Assembly: GCF_029989365.1 (NCBI RefSeq)
Contig: NZ_JAPRAQ010000011.1
Coordinates: forward strand, 62,001 to 126,000
Direction: 5' to 3'
Length of the DNA: 64,000 bases
DNA from: Bradyrhizobium sp. Arg816
Lineage (GTDB): Bacteria; Pseudomonadota; Alphaproteobacteria; Rhizobiales; Xanthobacteraceae
This document shows, in pieces, positions 1 to 9,546 of the stretch; position 1 is the first letter of the stretch, and every line of letters starts with the position of its first letter. The notes beneath the pieces were generated by a model that searched no databases, was not told the DNA's origin, and saw only the letters and a list, made by a program, of their open reading frames with translations. The translations under genes and the position numbers were made by a program.

Positions 1-135
1 ATCGGCCGCATCGTCTACTTCATCGGCTATTCGAAGGCGGCGGCAAAGCGCGGCCCGGGCTTTGCGATCCAGGGCATCGCAGCGATTGCGCTGTGGGCGG
101 GGGCATTGGGGGCGGTGGTGTTGCGGATGGTGTGA
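1..135 (+). CDS. MAPEG family protein, C-terminal fragment
   Basis: Only the last 44 codons are inside the window; the open frame enters from the left edge and stops at TGA 133-135. The visible peptide has the arrangement R-x-x-Y-x-x-GY followed by a small-residue stretch, RGPGF and a final hydrophobic helix, which is the C-terminal signature of the MAPEG membrane family (eicosanoid and glutathione metabolism relatives, often uncharacterised in bacteria). The family call is by eye from a short piece; the substrate cannot be judged. Confidence 0.6.
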   Translation: MGRIVYFIGYSKAAAKRGPGFAIQGIAAIALWAGALGAVVLRMV

Positions 136-155
136 GGGGGCGGCATCACGTGCGC

Positions 156-290
156 CCGTGTCCCGGGCGCGGTGCAGCGTGTAACGCTGCGCCGCTGAAC
201 CGGGACCCAGTCTGGCCGCGACCCGTGGAGAAGTGTGGGTCCCGGCCCTGCGCAGCAGCGTTTCACGCTGCAGCGCGTCCGGGACACGAG
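156..290. repeat. intergenic inverted repeat between MAPEG gene and binding protein gene
   Basis: The left end (CCCGTGTCCCGGGCGC, then GCAGCG and a gtaacgctgc block) is mirrored at the right end (cagcagcgtttcacgctgcagcg, then GTCCGGGACACG). The two arms could fold into a long hairpin between two convergent genes, so it may act as a bidirectional terminator. Only one copy is seen in this window. Confidence 0.55.
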
Positions 291-294
291 AGCC

Positions 295-1488
295 TCACTT
301 CGTCAGCGGGCAGCCGCTGTCCTTGGCGGCGAAGAACGCCTTGTCGCCGGGGACGGTTGCGAGCAGCTTGTAATAGTCCCACGGCTTCTTCGATTCCGAC
401 GGCTTCTTGACCTCGAACAGATACATGTCGTGGACCATGCGGCCGTTCTCGAGCACCTTGCCGCCCTGCGCAAAGTCGTCGTCGACCGGCAGCTCCTTCA
501 GCTTCTTGGCGACCGCGTCAGGGTCCTTGGTGCCGGCGGCCTTGACCGCCTTGAGATAGCTCAGCGTCGCCGAATAGGTGCCGGCCTGGATCATGTTCGG
601 CATCCGGCTGGTGCGCTTGAAGAAGCGTTCGCCGAAATGGCGGGTGCGGTCGTTGAGGTCCCAGTAATAGCCCTCGGTCAGCACCAGGCCTTGCGCGGCC
701 TGCAAGCCGAGACCATTCACCTCGGCGAGCGTCATCAGGAGGCCGGCAAGCTTCTGGCCGCCGGAGACGATGCCGAACTCGGCCGCCTGCTTGATCGAGT
801 TGGTGGTGTCGAGGCCGGCATTGGCGAGGCCGACGATCTTCGCCTTCGAGCTCTGCGCCTGGAGCAGGAAGGAGGAGAAGTCCGACGAATTGAGCGGCAC
901 GCGGACAGAGCCGGCCACCTTGCCGCCATTGGCGGTGACGATCTCGCTGGTGTCCTTCTCCAGCGCATAGCCGAAGGCGTAGTCGGCCGTGAGGAAGAAC
1001 CAGGTGTCGCCGCCCGCTTTCGTCAGCGCGCCGCCGGTGCCGACGCCGAGCGCACGGGTGTCATAGGCCCAGTGGAAGCCGTAGGGCTGGCAGGCATCGC
1101 CGGTGAGGCGCGAGGTCGCGGCGCCGACGACGATGTCGATCTTCTTCTTTTCCTTGGAGAGCTCATGGATCGCGAGCGCGACCGAGGAGGTTGTCAGCTC
1201 CGTGATCATGTCGACGTTCTCGACGTCGTACCAGCGCCGCGCGATCGAGGTGGCGAGATCCGGCTTGTTCTGGTGATCGGCGGTGACCATCTCGATCTTC
1301 TGGCCAAGCACTTCGCCGCCGAAATCCTCGATCGCCATCTTGGCGGCTTCGACCGAGTATTTGCCGCCGTAGTCGGCATAGACGCCGGACTGATCGTTGA
1401 GAATGCCGATCTTGACGCCTTGGGCGGAGGCCGGCGCAGCGAGCAACAGAGCAGACGTTGCGACAGCGGCCAAAAGTGCTGATTTCAT
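295..1488 (-). CDS. ABC transporter substrate-binding protein, branched-chain amino acid type
   Basis: A 397-residue periplasmic binding protein of the LivK/Peripla_BP_6 type. Residues 1-22 form a Sec signal peptide ending ASA-QG, followed directly by the strand VKIGILNDQSGVYADYGG that opens this fold. Family members deliver amino acids, amides or aromatic and aliphatic acids to LivHMGF-type importers. No permease or ATPase gene is adjacent, so it is an orphan whose ligand is unknown. A GGGAGC Shine-Dalgarno lies just upstream of the ATG at 1488. Confidence 0.9.
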   Translation of the reverse strand: MKSALLAAVATSALLLAAPASAQGVKIGILNDQSGVYADYGGKYSVEAAKMAIEDFGGEVLGQKIEMVTADHQNKPDLATSIARRWYDVENVDMITELTTSSVALAIHELSKEKKKIDIVVGAATSRLTGDACQPYGFHWAYDTRALGVGTGGALTKAGGDTWFFLTADYAFGYALEKDTSEIVTANGGKVAGSVRVPLNSSDFSSFLLQAQSSKAKIVGLANAGLDTTNSIKQAAEFGIVSGGQKLAGLLMTLAEVNGLGLQAAQGLVLTEGYYWDLNDRTRHFGERFFKRTSRMPNMIQAGTYSATLSYLKAVKAAGTKDPDAVAKKLKELPVDDDFAQGGKVLENGRMVHDMYLFEVKKPSESKKPWDYYKLLATVPGDKAFFAAKDSGCPLTK

Positions 1489-1607
1489 ATGTTGGCTCCC
1501 AGCAGTTTTCTGTTTTGAAATCGCGCGGATACTAGTGAAGAACCCCGCGCCTGCCCATCCATTTCATGTTGGTCGTTAGTATGGAGGATGGTGCGACAAA
1601 TCGAGCT

Positions 1608-1740
1608 GTCGTCCCGGGGCGCGCGTAGCGCGAGCCCGGGACCCATAACCACAGGGAGAGATTTGGCGAAGACTCGTGGTTACGAGCTTCGCCCCATCTT
1701 TCTTCCTGGGGGTATGGGTCCCCGCCGACGCGGGGACGAC
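1608..1740. repeat. dispersed intergenic palindrome, family A copy 1
   Basis: Starts TCGTCCCGGGGCGCG and ends GCGGGGACGAC, with an internal ccgggacccataaccaca block and its reverse-complement counterpart. Related copies lie at 9402-9546, 51901-52052 and 57478-57606. It sits in the gap between the RND operon and the binding protein gene. Confidence 0.8.
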
Positions 1741-1779
1741 AGCGGGGGGTGTGGATACGCTGGCGGCCGCCACCGACAA

Positions 1780-4700
1780 TTAGGGGGCCACCACCTCCGG
1801 CTTCTTCCCCTCGTTCCGCCCCTCCGCCAGGTTCCGCACCACCACATAGAAGATCGGGGTGAACAGCAGGCCGAACAGGGTGACGCCGATCATGCCGAAG
1901 AACACGGCGACGCCGACCGCTTGCCGCATCTCCGAGCCGGAGCCGGACGAGATCACCAGCGGCAAGACGCCCAGGATGAAGGCGAAGGACGTCATCAGGA
2001 TCGGCCGCAGGCGCAAGCGGCAGGCGTCGATCACGGCCTCCAGCCGCGGCTTGCCTTCTTTCTCGATGTCGCGTGCGAACTCGACGATCAGGATCGCGTT
2101 CTTTGCAGCTAACCCCACCAGAACGACGAATCCGATCTGGGTGAGGATGTTGACGTCCTGCCCCATGATGCGCACGCCGATCGTGGCCGCCAACAGGCAC
2201 ATCGGCACGATCAGGATCACCGCGAATGGAAGCGTCCAGCTGCCATATTGCGCGGCGAGCACGAGATAGACGAACAGCACGCAGATCGGGAACACGAGCA
2301 GGCCCGCATTGCCGCCGGTGACCTGCTGGTAGGAGAGGTCAGTCCATTCGAAGGTGAAGCCGCTCGGCAAGATATCGTCCGCGAGCTTCTTGATGGTGTT
2401 GAGCGCCGTGGTCGAACTGACGCCCGGCGCTGGCTCGCCCTGGAGCTCTGATGCCGCATAGAGATTGTAGCGCGCGACACGGTCGGGACCGGAGACGTCC
2501 TTGAACTCGACCACGCTGCCGAGCATCACCATGTCGCCGGAGGCGTTGCGCGTACGCAGGCGCGAGAGATCGCTTGGTTCTTTCCGGAACGGGAAGTCCG
2601 CCTGCGCCGTGACGTGATAGGTGCGGCCGAACAGGTTGAAGTCGTTGACATAGGTCGATCCGAAATAGGTCTGGATCGTATCGTTGATGTTGGCGATCGG
2701 CACCCCGAGCTTCTGCGCCTTGGTCCGGTCGATGTCGACGAAGAGCTGCGGGGTGTTGGCCGAGAACGGCGAGAACACTGTGGGGCCGAGCAGCAAGGGC
2801 GATTTGCGCGCCGCGGCGACAAGCTCGTCGGTGGCCGCGGCGAGCAGCTCCGGCCCGCGGCCTTGGCGGTCCTGAATGCGGATGGTGAAGCCGCCGCCGG
2901 TGCCGATGCCGGGCACGGCCGGCGGCGGAATGACGATGATGAACGCGCCCTGGAGCACGGCGAGCCGCTTGCGCAGCTCGGCCGTGATGGCGTTCGCCGT
3001 CAGCCCCTTCTTCAGCCGCGCTTCGGGCTCGTCGAACACCGGAAACAGCGCCGCTGCGTTGCCCTGCTGCGTGCGCGTGGCCCCCGAGAATCCGGCGAAA
3101 GCGGCGACGCGGACGATGCCGGGCGTGTCCAGCGAGATCCGCTCGATCTCACGCACAATTTCCGTGGTGCGCGCCAGCGACGCGGCGCCGGGCAATTGGA
3201 CGGAGATGATGACATAGCCGCGATCCTGCGCGGGAATGAAGCCCTGCGGTGTGGTCGCGATCAGCCAGCCGGCGCTGCCGATCAACACAACGTAGATCAG
3301 GATCATCACCACGGCGTGCCGGATCACGAAATTGGCGAGGCCGGCGTAGCCGTGCGAGAGCCGGTCAAACACGCGGTTGAACACACCAGTGAAGCCGTTC
3401 CAACCACGCGCGATCAGATTCCACGCGGCAGGTGGCCGCTTCTCTGCGTGGGGCGTGAGGATCAGCGAGGCCAGTGCCGGCGACAGCGTCAGCGAGCAGA
3501 AGCAGGAGATCGCGGTCGCAACTGCGATCGTGACGGCGAATTGCTGGAAGAACTGGCCGGAAATGCCGCCGATGAATGCGGTCGGCACGAACACCGCGCA
3601 TAGCACCAGCGCGATCGAGACCAGCGCGCCGCCGACCTCCTCCATGGTCTTGAGCGCGGCATCGCGCCGGCTCAAACCGTGCTCGAGATGCCGTTCGACA
3701 TTCTCGACCACGACGATGGCGTCGTCGACCACGATGCCGACGGCGAGCACGAGGCCGAACAAAGTGAGGTTGTTGATGGAGAAGCCGAGCGCCGCCATCA
3801 CTGCAAACGTGCCGACCAGCGAGACCGGAATCGCAATGATGGGAATGATCGCCGGCCGCCAGCCCTGCAAGAACACCAGCACCACGATGACCACCAGCAG
3901 CATGGCCTCGTAGATGGTCTTGATCAGCTCGTGGACCGATTGCGCGATGAACTCGGTCGGGTTGTAACCGATATTGTAGTCGAGGCCCTTCGGAAAGCTC
4001 TCCTTGAGCTTCGTCATCGTGTCGGAAATACTTTTCGCAGTCGCGAGCGCATTCGATCCCGGCCGCTGCGTCACCAGCATGGCAACCGCCGACTTGCGCA
4101 ACAGGAAGCTGTTGGTGGAATACGCGAGAGCACCAAGCTCGATGCGCGCGACGTCGCGCAGCCGCACCGTGCGGCCGTCGGAGCCGGCCTTGATCAGGAT
4201 GTCCTCGAACTGCTTCTGGTCCTTCAAGCGCCCGGTGAAAACGAGGTTTGGCTGGAAGGCGCGGTCGGCGATCGGCGGTTCGGCGATCTGGCCGCCCGCG
4301 ATCTGGACGTTCTGGGCACGGATCGCGGCCAGCACCTCGGTCGAGGTCAGGCCGAGATTGGCGATACGGTCGGGATCGAGCCAGAGCCGCATCGAATAGT
4401 CGCGTGCGCCGAAGATCTGGATATCGCCGACGCCGTCGATCCGCAGCAGCTGGTCACGGACCTGGAGCAGCGCGTAATTCGAGATGTAGAGCTGGTCGAA
4501 CGTATCGTCCGGCGACAGCATGAACACGACCATCAGGATGTCGGGCGAGTTCTTGCGCGTGACGACGCCGTTGCGCTGCACTTCGTCCGGCAGTTGTGGC
4601 TGTGCGATCGCGACGCGGTTCTGCACCAGCACCTGCGCCTTGTCGAGGTCGGTCCCGAGCTTGAAGGTGACGGTGATCGTCAATTGCCCGTTCGAGGTCG

Positions 4701-4950
4701 CCTGGCTGTAGAGATACAGCATGTCCTCGACGCCGTTGATCTGCTGCTCGATCGGAGCTGCGACGGTGTCGGACACGGTCTGCGCCGAGGCGCCGGGGTA
4801 TTGCGTGGTGACGACGACGGTCGGCGGCACCACTTGCGGATATTCGGAGACCGGCAGCGTGGTATAGGCGAGCGCGCCGACGATCAGCAGCACGATCGAC
4901 AGCACCATCGCCAGGATGGGCTGGTTGATGGAGAGACGGCCAAGGTTCAT
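1780..4950 (-). CDS. RND efflux pump permease (HAE1 family)
   Basis: At 1056 residues it has the usual length for an AcrB/MexB/MexF-type inner-membrane proton/drug antiporter. The N-terminus (MNLGRLSINQPILAMVLSI) is TM1, a large periplasmic porter domain follows, and TM4 carries the paired aspartates in VGIVVDDAIVVVENV (around residue 405) used for proton relay. A second half repeats the layout, with TM12 near the C-terminus. The start ATG overlaps the TGA of the adaptor gene by four bases (ATGA), so the two are translationally coupled. It would work with the adaptor and an outer-membrane channel; no TolC-like gene is in the window. Substrate range is unknown; the sequence resembles MexF/BpeF types more than AcrB, by eye. 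Confidence 0.93.
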   Translation of the reverse strand: MNLGRLSINQPILAMVLSIVLLIVGALAYTTLPVSEYPQVVPPTVVVTTQYPGASAQTVSDTVAAPIEQQINGVEDMLYLYSQATSNGQLTITVTFKLGTDLDKAQVLVQNRVAIAQPQLPDEVQRNGVVTRKNSPDILMVVFMLSPDDTFDQLYISNYALLQVRDQLLRIDGVGDIQIFGARDYSMRLWLDPDRIANLGLTSTEVLAAIRAQNVQIAGGQIAEPPIADRAFQPNLVFTGRLKDQKQFEDILIKAGSDGRTVRLRDVARIELGALAYSTNSFLLRKSAVAMLVTQRPGSNALATAKSISDTMTKLKESFPKGLDYNIGYNPTEFIAQSVHELIKTIYEAMLLVVIVVLVFLQGWRPAIIPIIAIPVSLVGTFAVMAALGFSINNLTLFGLVLAVGIVVDDAIVVVENVERHLEHGLSRRDAALKTMEEVGGALVSIALVLCAVFVPTAFIGGISGQFFQQFAVTIAVATAISCFCSLTLSPALASLILTPHAEKRPPAAWNLIARGWNGFTGVFNRVFDRLSHGYAGLANFVIRHAVVMILIYVVLIGSAGWLIATTPQGFIPAQDRGYVIISVQLPGAASLARTTEIVREIERISLDTPGIVRVAAFAGFSGATRTQQGNAAALFPVFDEPEARLKKGLTANAITAELRKRLAVLQGAFIIVIPPPAVPGIGTGGGFTIRIQDRQGRGPELLAAATDELVAAARKSPLLLGPTVFSPFSANTPQLFVDIDRTKAQKLGVPIANINDTIQTYFGSTYVNDFNLFGRTYHVTAQADFPFRKEPSDLSRLRTRNASGDMVMLGSVVEFKDVSGPDRVARYNLYAASELQGEPAPGVSSTTALNTIKKLADDILPSGFTFEWTDLSYQQVTGGNAGLLVFPICVLFVYLVLAAQYGSWTLPFAVILIVPMCLLAATIGVRIMGQDVNILTQIGFVVLVGLAAKNAILIVEFARDIEKEGKPRLEAVIDACRLRLRPILMTSFAFILGVLPLVISSGSGSEMRQAVGVAVFFGMIGVTLFGLLFTPIFYVVVRNLAEGRNEGKKPEVVAP

Positions 4951-6170
4951 GACTTGTCACCGGGCTTGCCGCCGGCTGGCGCGGGAGACGGAGCGACCTT
5001 GGCGCCGACGCGGGCGCGCTGGATGCCGTTGACGATGACGCGGTCCTCCGCCTTCAGCCCCTCGCGGATCACGCGCAGGCCCTCATCGAGCGGACCGAGC
5101 ACCACGGGGCGCGCCTCGACGGTGTCGTCCGGCTTCACGACGAACACGATCTTGCGGGACTGGTCGGTCGCGACCGCGACGTCGGGAATCAGCAGCGCCT
5201 CATAGGGCGCGCTGCCGATCAGCCGGACGCGGCCGAACTGGCCGGGCAGGATCGAGAGATCGGTGTTCTTGATCACGGCGCGGCTGCGCAGCGTGCCGGT
5301 TGAGACATCGAGGCGGTTGTCCAGGAAGTTGATGGTGCCCTCATGCGACGGCTTGGTCTCGCCGGCGAGCGTCACCTGCACCGGGTTCGCGGTGTCGCGC
5401 GAGCTCGGACGGCGGCCTTCGAACCACAGCTTGCTGTATTTGATGAAGGTCGCCTCATCCATGTCGAAATAGACGTAGATCGGATCGAGCGCGACGATCG
5501 AGGTGAGCAATGTCGAGGTGCCGGTATCGCTGCCCTGCACGAGATTGCCGGGGCTGACGAGATGGCGACTGACGCGGCCGGTGAGCGGCGCGGTCACATG
5601 GGTGAACTCGATATTGAGCCGGGCAGCCTTCAGCGCGCCTGCGGCCTGCGTCTCCGCGGCATGCGCCGCCTGCAGGGCCTGGCGGCGCTGGTCAACGGCC
5701 TGCTCTGAGACCGCGCTGGTCTGGACCAGGTTCAGACCACGGTCGAGCTCGCGCTTGGCAAGCTCCACCTTGGCACGCGCGTCGGACAACTGGCCGTCCG
5801 CCTGCTCGGCCACCGCCTCGAACGGGCGCGGGTCAATGACGTAGAGCAGGTCGCCCTGATGCACGATCGCGCCGTCCTGGAACTCGACAGAGTTGACGAA
5901 GCCGCCGACACGGGGGCGCACCTGCACCTCCTCGACCGCCTCGAAGCGGCCGGTGAACTCGTCCCAATCGGTGACGGTGCGCTTGACCGGCTGGGCGACG
6001 GTCACCGGCGCGGGCGGTGGCGCCGACGCTTGCGTGGCGGGCTGCCCACAACCGGCGAGCGCGAACGCCGCTGCGAGAAGGCCGGCAATTGCATAAGGCA
6101 TTGCGCAGGGCCGGGTCCGAACGAAATCGTGCTTTTTGACAAACTGCTCGCTTCCGTCCGGTCCAGTCAT
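4947..6170 (-). CDS. RND efflux periplasmic adaptor, lipoprotein (HlyD/MFP family)
   Basis: Membrane-fusion subunit of the pump. After a hydrophobic stretch it has a lipobox (FALAGC), so the mature protein should be lipid-anchored. It then shows the MFP order: beta-barrel strand, lipoyl half (RPRVGGFVNSVEFQDGA), alpha-helical hairpin (around 120-190) and second lipoyl half (LTGRVSRHLVSPGNLV). I chose the ATG at 6170 because GAGGA lies six bases upstream; ATGs at 6185 and 6101 are alternatives. The 6101 start would give a shorter, more typical lipoprotein signal but lacks a good Shine-Dalgarno. First gene of the pump operon; no linked regulator is visible. Confidence 0.9.
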   Translation of the reverse strand: MTGPDGSEQFVKKHDFVRTRPCAMPYAIAGLLAAAFALAGCGQPATQASAPPPAPVTVAQPVKRTVTDWDEFTGRFEAVEEVQVRPRVGGFVNSVEFQDGAIVHQGDLLYVIDPRPFEAVAEQADGQLSDARAKVELAKRELDRGLNLVQTSAVSEQAVDQRRQALQAAHAAETQAAGALKAARLNIEFTHVTAPLTGRVSRHLVSPGNLVQGSDTGTSTLLTSIVALDPIYVYFDMDEATFIKYSKLWFEGRRPSSRDTANPVQVTLAGETKPSHEGTINFLDNRLDVSTGTLRSRAVIKNTDLSILPGQFGRVRLIGSAPYEALLIPDVAVATDQSRKIVFVVKPDDTVEARPVVLGPLDEGLRVIREGLKAEDRVIVNGIQRARVGAKVAPSPAPAGGKPGDKS

Positions 6171-6176
6171 CCCAGG

Positions 6177-6181
6177 TCCTC
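6177..6181 (-). promoter_or_regulatory. Shine-Dalgarno deciding the adaptor start
   Basis: GAGGA on the minus strand, six bases before the ATG at 6170. It favours that start over the in-frame ATGs at 6185 and 6101. Confidence 0.45.
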
Positions 6182-6390
6182 GCATAAGAGCCGCCGAAAA
6201 ACGCAGGGTACGCCTCTACCCGCGGGCGCCACAAGATGGTTGGCAATGATGAACTCTTCAAGACCGATGCACGCGCAATGCTTCGAAGAATGCCCTGGCC
6301 TGATGGCGGGTTGACAGGAAGAGTGATGATGGCAAGCGGCCGCTGATGCGCGTCGGTGCGCAAGCTTGGCGATCAAGGCGCACGCTCACC

Positions 6391-6572
6391 ACCCTCCCCT
6401 GGAGGGGTCCGGGACGAGCGTACCTCGCCCGTGGGTCGGCTCACATGGAGCGCAAGCGAAATGTGAGACGGGGTGGGGTGATGGTCTCTCCGCGTTGAGC
6501 AGTGCCCGTGTTGAGAGATCACCCCACCCCGCTCGCGCTACGCGCGATCGACCCTCCCCCTCCAGGGGAGGA
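6391..6572. repeat. dispersed repeat, family D copy 1 (CCTCCCCTGGAGGGG)
   Basis: Outer ends ACCCTCCCCTGGAGGGG and CCCCCTCCAGGGGAGG are inverted copies; the inner part has GGGGTGGGGTGATGG opposed to GAGATCACCCCACCCCGC. A close relative is at 35861-36016 and a more distant one at 42917-43068. Confidence 0.8.
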
Positions 6573-6669
6573 TAAGAAGGCCGCCAGCGTCTTCGCACAT
6601 GACGGACACCGTCCGCTCGGCTAGATTGCTCGTAGAAAAACAAAGCCGAATTGTCCTGGGAGGACAGGC

Positions 6670-7824
6670 GTGCACCAGGGACGTGTCGTTTACGGCGCGA
6701 TCGAGGAGGTCGTGTTCGGCCATCCCGCGGCCGAGGCCGTCGTTGCGCAGATGGACCGGCTGGGAACGCGCCGCGCCTTCCTGATGGTCTCGGGCACGCT
6801 GAACCGGCAGACCGACGAAATCACGAAGATCAAAGACGCGCTCGGCGCGCGTTGCGCCGGCCTGTTCGACGCCATGCCGGCGCACACACCGCGCGAGGCG
6901 GTGATCGCGGCGACCAATGCGGCGCGCGAAGTGAACGCCGACCTGATCGTCACCGTGGGCGGCGGCTCGATCACCGACGGCGCCAAGGCGGTGCAGCTCT
7001 GCCTTGCGAACGGCATCGACGACGTCGACGGCATCGAGCGCATCCGCGTCCACAAGGGCGTCGCGCCCGAGATGACCGCCCCTGACGTGCGGCAGGTCAG
7101 CGTGCCTACCACGATCGCCGGCGGCGAGTTCAGCGCGATCGCCGGCGTCACCGACCGCGGCGCGCATGTGAAGCAGATGCTGCGGCATCCGCTCACGGTG
7201 CCGCGCGCGACCATCCTCGATCCCGCCATCACCGTGCACACGCCGGAATGGCTGTTTCTCTCGACCGGCATCCGCGCCGTCGACCATTGCGTCGAGGCGA
7301 TCTGCTCGCGCGAGACGCACCCTTATGCCGATGCGCAGTCGGTGAAGGGCCTTGCCATGCTCGCCGACGCGCTGCCGCGGGTGAAGGCCGACCCTGCCGA
7401 CCTCGACGCCCGCATGGATGCGCAGATCGGCACCTGGCTGTCGATGGGCGCGCTCGCCGCCGGCGTGCCGATGGGCGCGAGCCACGGCATTGGCTATGTG
7501 CTGGGAGCGGCCTTCGACGTGCCGCACGGCTACACCTCCTGCATCATGCTGCCGGCGGTGATGCGCTGGAATGCGCGCGACAACGCCGAGCGCCAGATGA
7601 TCGTCGCCGCCGCGATGGGTTTTCCCGGCCACAACGCCGGCGACGTGCTCGATGCCTTCATCCGCTCGCTCGGCATGCCGCGCAGCCTCGCCGACGTCCG
7701 CGTCTCGCCCGAGCATTTCGACGCCATTGCCGAACAGGCGATGCGCACGAACTGGATCCCGCGCAACCCGCGCAAGATCGACGGCCCCGCCGACATTCGC
7801 GAAATCCTGCTTCTCGCCGCATAA
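6670..7824 (+). CDS. iron-containing alcohol dehydrogenase, maleylacetate reductase-like
   Basis: 384 residues, GTG start preceded by GGGAGGAC. Family III (iron-dependent) dehydrogenase. The nucleotide-binding glycine motif is TVGGGSITDGAK (around 95-106), and the metal ligands expected for the family are visible as D and H in IRAVDHCVEA and two H in GASHGIGY and DVPHGYT. The DVPHG context is typical of maleylacetate reductases and related enzymes. It is followed after 18 bases by an acyl-CoA synthetase and then a Dpp-type importer, so a role in catabolism of an imported organic acid or alcohol is likely, but the substrate is not evident. Confidence 0.85.
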   Translation: MHQGRVVYGAIEEVVFGHPAAEAVVAQMDRLGTRRAFLMVSGTLNRQTDEITKIKDALGARCAGLFDAMPAHTPREAVIAATNAAREVNADLIVTVGGGSITDGAKAVQLCLANGIDDVDGIERIRVHKGVAPEMTAPDVRQVSVPTTIAGGEFSAIAGVTDRGAHVKQMLRHPLTVPRATILDPAITVHTPEWLFLSTGIRAVDHCVEAICSRETHPYADAQSVKGLAMLADALPRVKADPADLDARMDAQIGTWLSMGALAAGVPMGASHGIGYVLGAAFDVPHGYTSCIMLPAVMRWNARDNAERQMIVAAAMGFPGHNAGDVLDAFIRSLGMPRSLADVRVSPEHFDAIAEQAMRTNWIPRNPRKIDGPADIREILLLAA

Positions 7825-7842
7825 TTTCAAGCCGGAGGACTG

Positions 7843-9393
7843 ATGTATCCAGGTCAGCATGCCCGTCTACGCCCGCTCCAGCCCGCCTTCATCATGGCTG
7901 CGACCGGCGAGGCCGTCGCCTATCGCGAGCTCGATGCGCGCAGCAACCGCCTTGCGCAACTGTTTCGCAAGCACGGCTTGAAGCGGCTCGACCATTATTC
8001 GATCTTCATGGAGAACAATTCGCGCTACCTCGAAGCCTGCGGTGCGGGCGAGCGCTCCGGGCTGTACTACACCTGCATCAACTCGTTCCTGACGCCGGGC
8101 GAGCTCGCCTATCTCCTCGTCAACAGCCAGTCGAAAATCCTGATCACCTCCGTTGCGAAACTCGACATCGCCCGCGAGGCGATCAAGGCCTGTCCGGACA
8201 TCAAGCTCTGCATCGTCGCCGACGGCCCCGGCGAGAGCGACCGCATCGTCGGCCTCGCCGAGGTGACCGCCGACCTGCCCGAGGCTCCGATCGCCGATGA
8301 ATGGCTCGGCACCGCCATGCTCTATTCATCCGGCACGACCGGACGGCCGAAAGGCATCCTGCGCCCGCTGCCGGAGGAACCGCCAAAGCACAATCTGCCG
8401 CTGTTCGATTTCCTGACAAAACTTTGGCACTACCGCGAGGGCATGGTCTATCTCTCGCCTGCCCCGCTCTATCACTCCGCGCCGCAAGCCGCGGTGAACC
8501 TCACGATCCGCATGGGCGGCACCGTGATCATCAAGGAGACGTTCGATCCCGAACGTTATCTCCAGCTCGTCCAGCAATGGGGTATCACCCACACTCAGCT
8601 GGTGCCGACGATGTTCTCGCGCATGCTGAAGCTGCCGGAGGAGGTGCGCGACCGCTACGACCTGTCGTCGCTGGAGATTGCGATCCACGCCGCAGCGCCC
8701 TGCCCGGCATTGGTCAAGGACGACATCATCAAATGGTGGGGGCCGATCATCCACGAATATTACGGCGCGACCGAAGGCCTCGGCTTCACCGCCTGCAACA
8801 GCGAGGAATGGCTTAGCCACCGCGGCACCGTCGGCAAGGTGCTGCTCGGCGACCTCCACATCCTCGACGAGAACATGAGGGCGTGCCCGATCGGCACGCC
8901 GGGCCAGGTCTGGTTCAAGACGGCATCGTCGTTCGAATATTTCAACGACCCCGAGAAGACCAGGGAGGCGCGCTCGGCCGACGGCAGCATGAGCACGGTC
9001 GGCGACGTCGGCTATGTCGACGAGGATCGTTTCCTCTATTTGACCGACCGCGCGACCTTCATGATCATCTCCGGCGGGGTGAACATCTATCCGCAGGAAT
9101 GCGAGAACCTGCTGATCACCCACCCGAAGGTCGCCGATGCCGCGGTGTTCGGCGTGCCCAATCCCGATCTCGGCGAAGAGGTGAAGGCGGTGGTGCAGCC
9201 GATGCCCGGCGTCGTGCCGGGCGAGGCGCTCGCCGAAGAACTGATCGCCTTCTGCGGCCAATCGCTGTCGCGGCAGAAGGTGCCGCGCTCGGTCGATTTC
9301 GAGAAGGAACTGCCGCGGCTGCCGACGGGCAAGCTGTACAAGCGGCTGCTGCGGGACCGCTATTGGGGGAACAAGACGTCAAGGATCGTGTGA
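7843..9393 (+). CDS. AMP-dependent acyl-CoA synthetase/ligase
   Basis: 516 residues, ANL superfamily, close in layout to fatty-acyl/crotonobetaine-type CoA ligases. The P-loop is YSSGTTGRPKG (around 165), the adenylate motif EYYGATEG follows near 305, and the C-terminal hinge and lysine motif are visible (DRATFMIISGGVNIYPQE and LPTGKLYKRLL). It activates a carboxylate with ATP and CoA. GGAGG lies four bases before the ATG. It appears co-transcribed with the upstream alcohol dehydrogenase; the following importer starts 365 bases further on, behind a repeat. Confidence 0.92.
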   Translation: MYPGQHARLRPLQPAFIMAATGEAVAYRELDARSNRLAQLFRKHGLKRLDHYSIFMENNSRYLEACGAGERSGLYYTCINSFLTPGELAYLLVNSQSKILITSVAKLDIAREAIKACPDIKLCIVADGPGESDRIVGLAEVTADLPEAPIADEWLGTAMLYSSGTTGRPKGILRPLPEEPPKHNLPLFDFLTKLWHYREGMVYLSPAPLYHSAPQAAVNLTIRMGGTVIIKETFDPERYLQLVQQWGITHTQLVPTMFSRMLKLPEEVRDRYDLSSLEIAIHAAAPCPALVKDDIIKWWGPIIHEYYGATEGLGFTACNSEEWLSHRGTVGKVLLGDLHILDENMRACPIGTPGQVWFKTASSFEYFNDPEKTREARSADGSMSTVGDVGYVDEDRFLYLTDRATFMIISGGVNIYPQECENLLITHPKVADAAVFGVPNPDLGEEVKAVVQPMPGVVPGEALAEELIAFCGQSLSRQKVPRSVDFEKELPRLPTGKLYKRLLRDRYWGNKTSRIV

Positions 9394-9401
9394 GCCCCAC
9401 T

Positions 9402-9546
9402 GTCGTCCCGGGGCGCGACGAAGTCGCGAACCCGGGACCCATAACCACCGGCGGGAGTCGTCGCGCGAGCAGGTAACTCCGAGTCATCATCAAACGACTT
9501 CCTGTGGTTATGGATCCCGGATCTGCGCTTCGCTTGTCCGGGACGA
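9402..9546. repeat. dispersed intergenic palindrome, family A copy 2
   Basis: Begins GTCGTCCCGGGGCGCGACG and ends CTTGTCCGGGACGACG, with inner gggacccataaccac opposed to gtggttatggatccc. Same family as 1608-1740, 51901-52052 and 57478-57606. Confidence 0.85.

Larger units (their letters stand above)
6171..6669. other. gene-free interval between efflux operon and alcohol dehydrogenase gene
   Basis: About 500 bases with divergent genes on each side. The right half (6391-6572) is a dispersed repeat; the left half should hold the efflux operon promoter but I see no convincing sigma motif. The short open frames here run through the repeat and look non-coding. Confidence 0.6.

Noticed and set aside
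235..1482. Long open frame on the plus strand opposite the binding-protein gene
   Set aside because: It is the antisense shadow of a well-supported gene; the translation is rich in R, G and A without any recognisable motif.
3679..5205. 508-codon plus-strand frame over the RND genes
   Set aside because: Antisense shadow typical of high-GC DNA; composition is biased and there is no domain, while the minus strand encodes a complete RND permease.
6386..6643. Short frames in the gap before the alcohol dehydrogenase
   Set aside because: They translate a dispersed palindrome that recurs elsewhere and carry no protein features.
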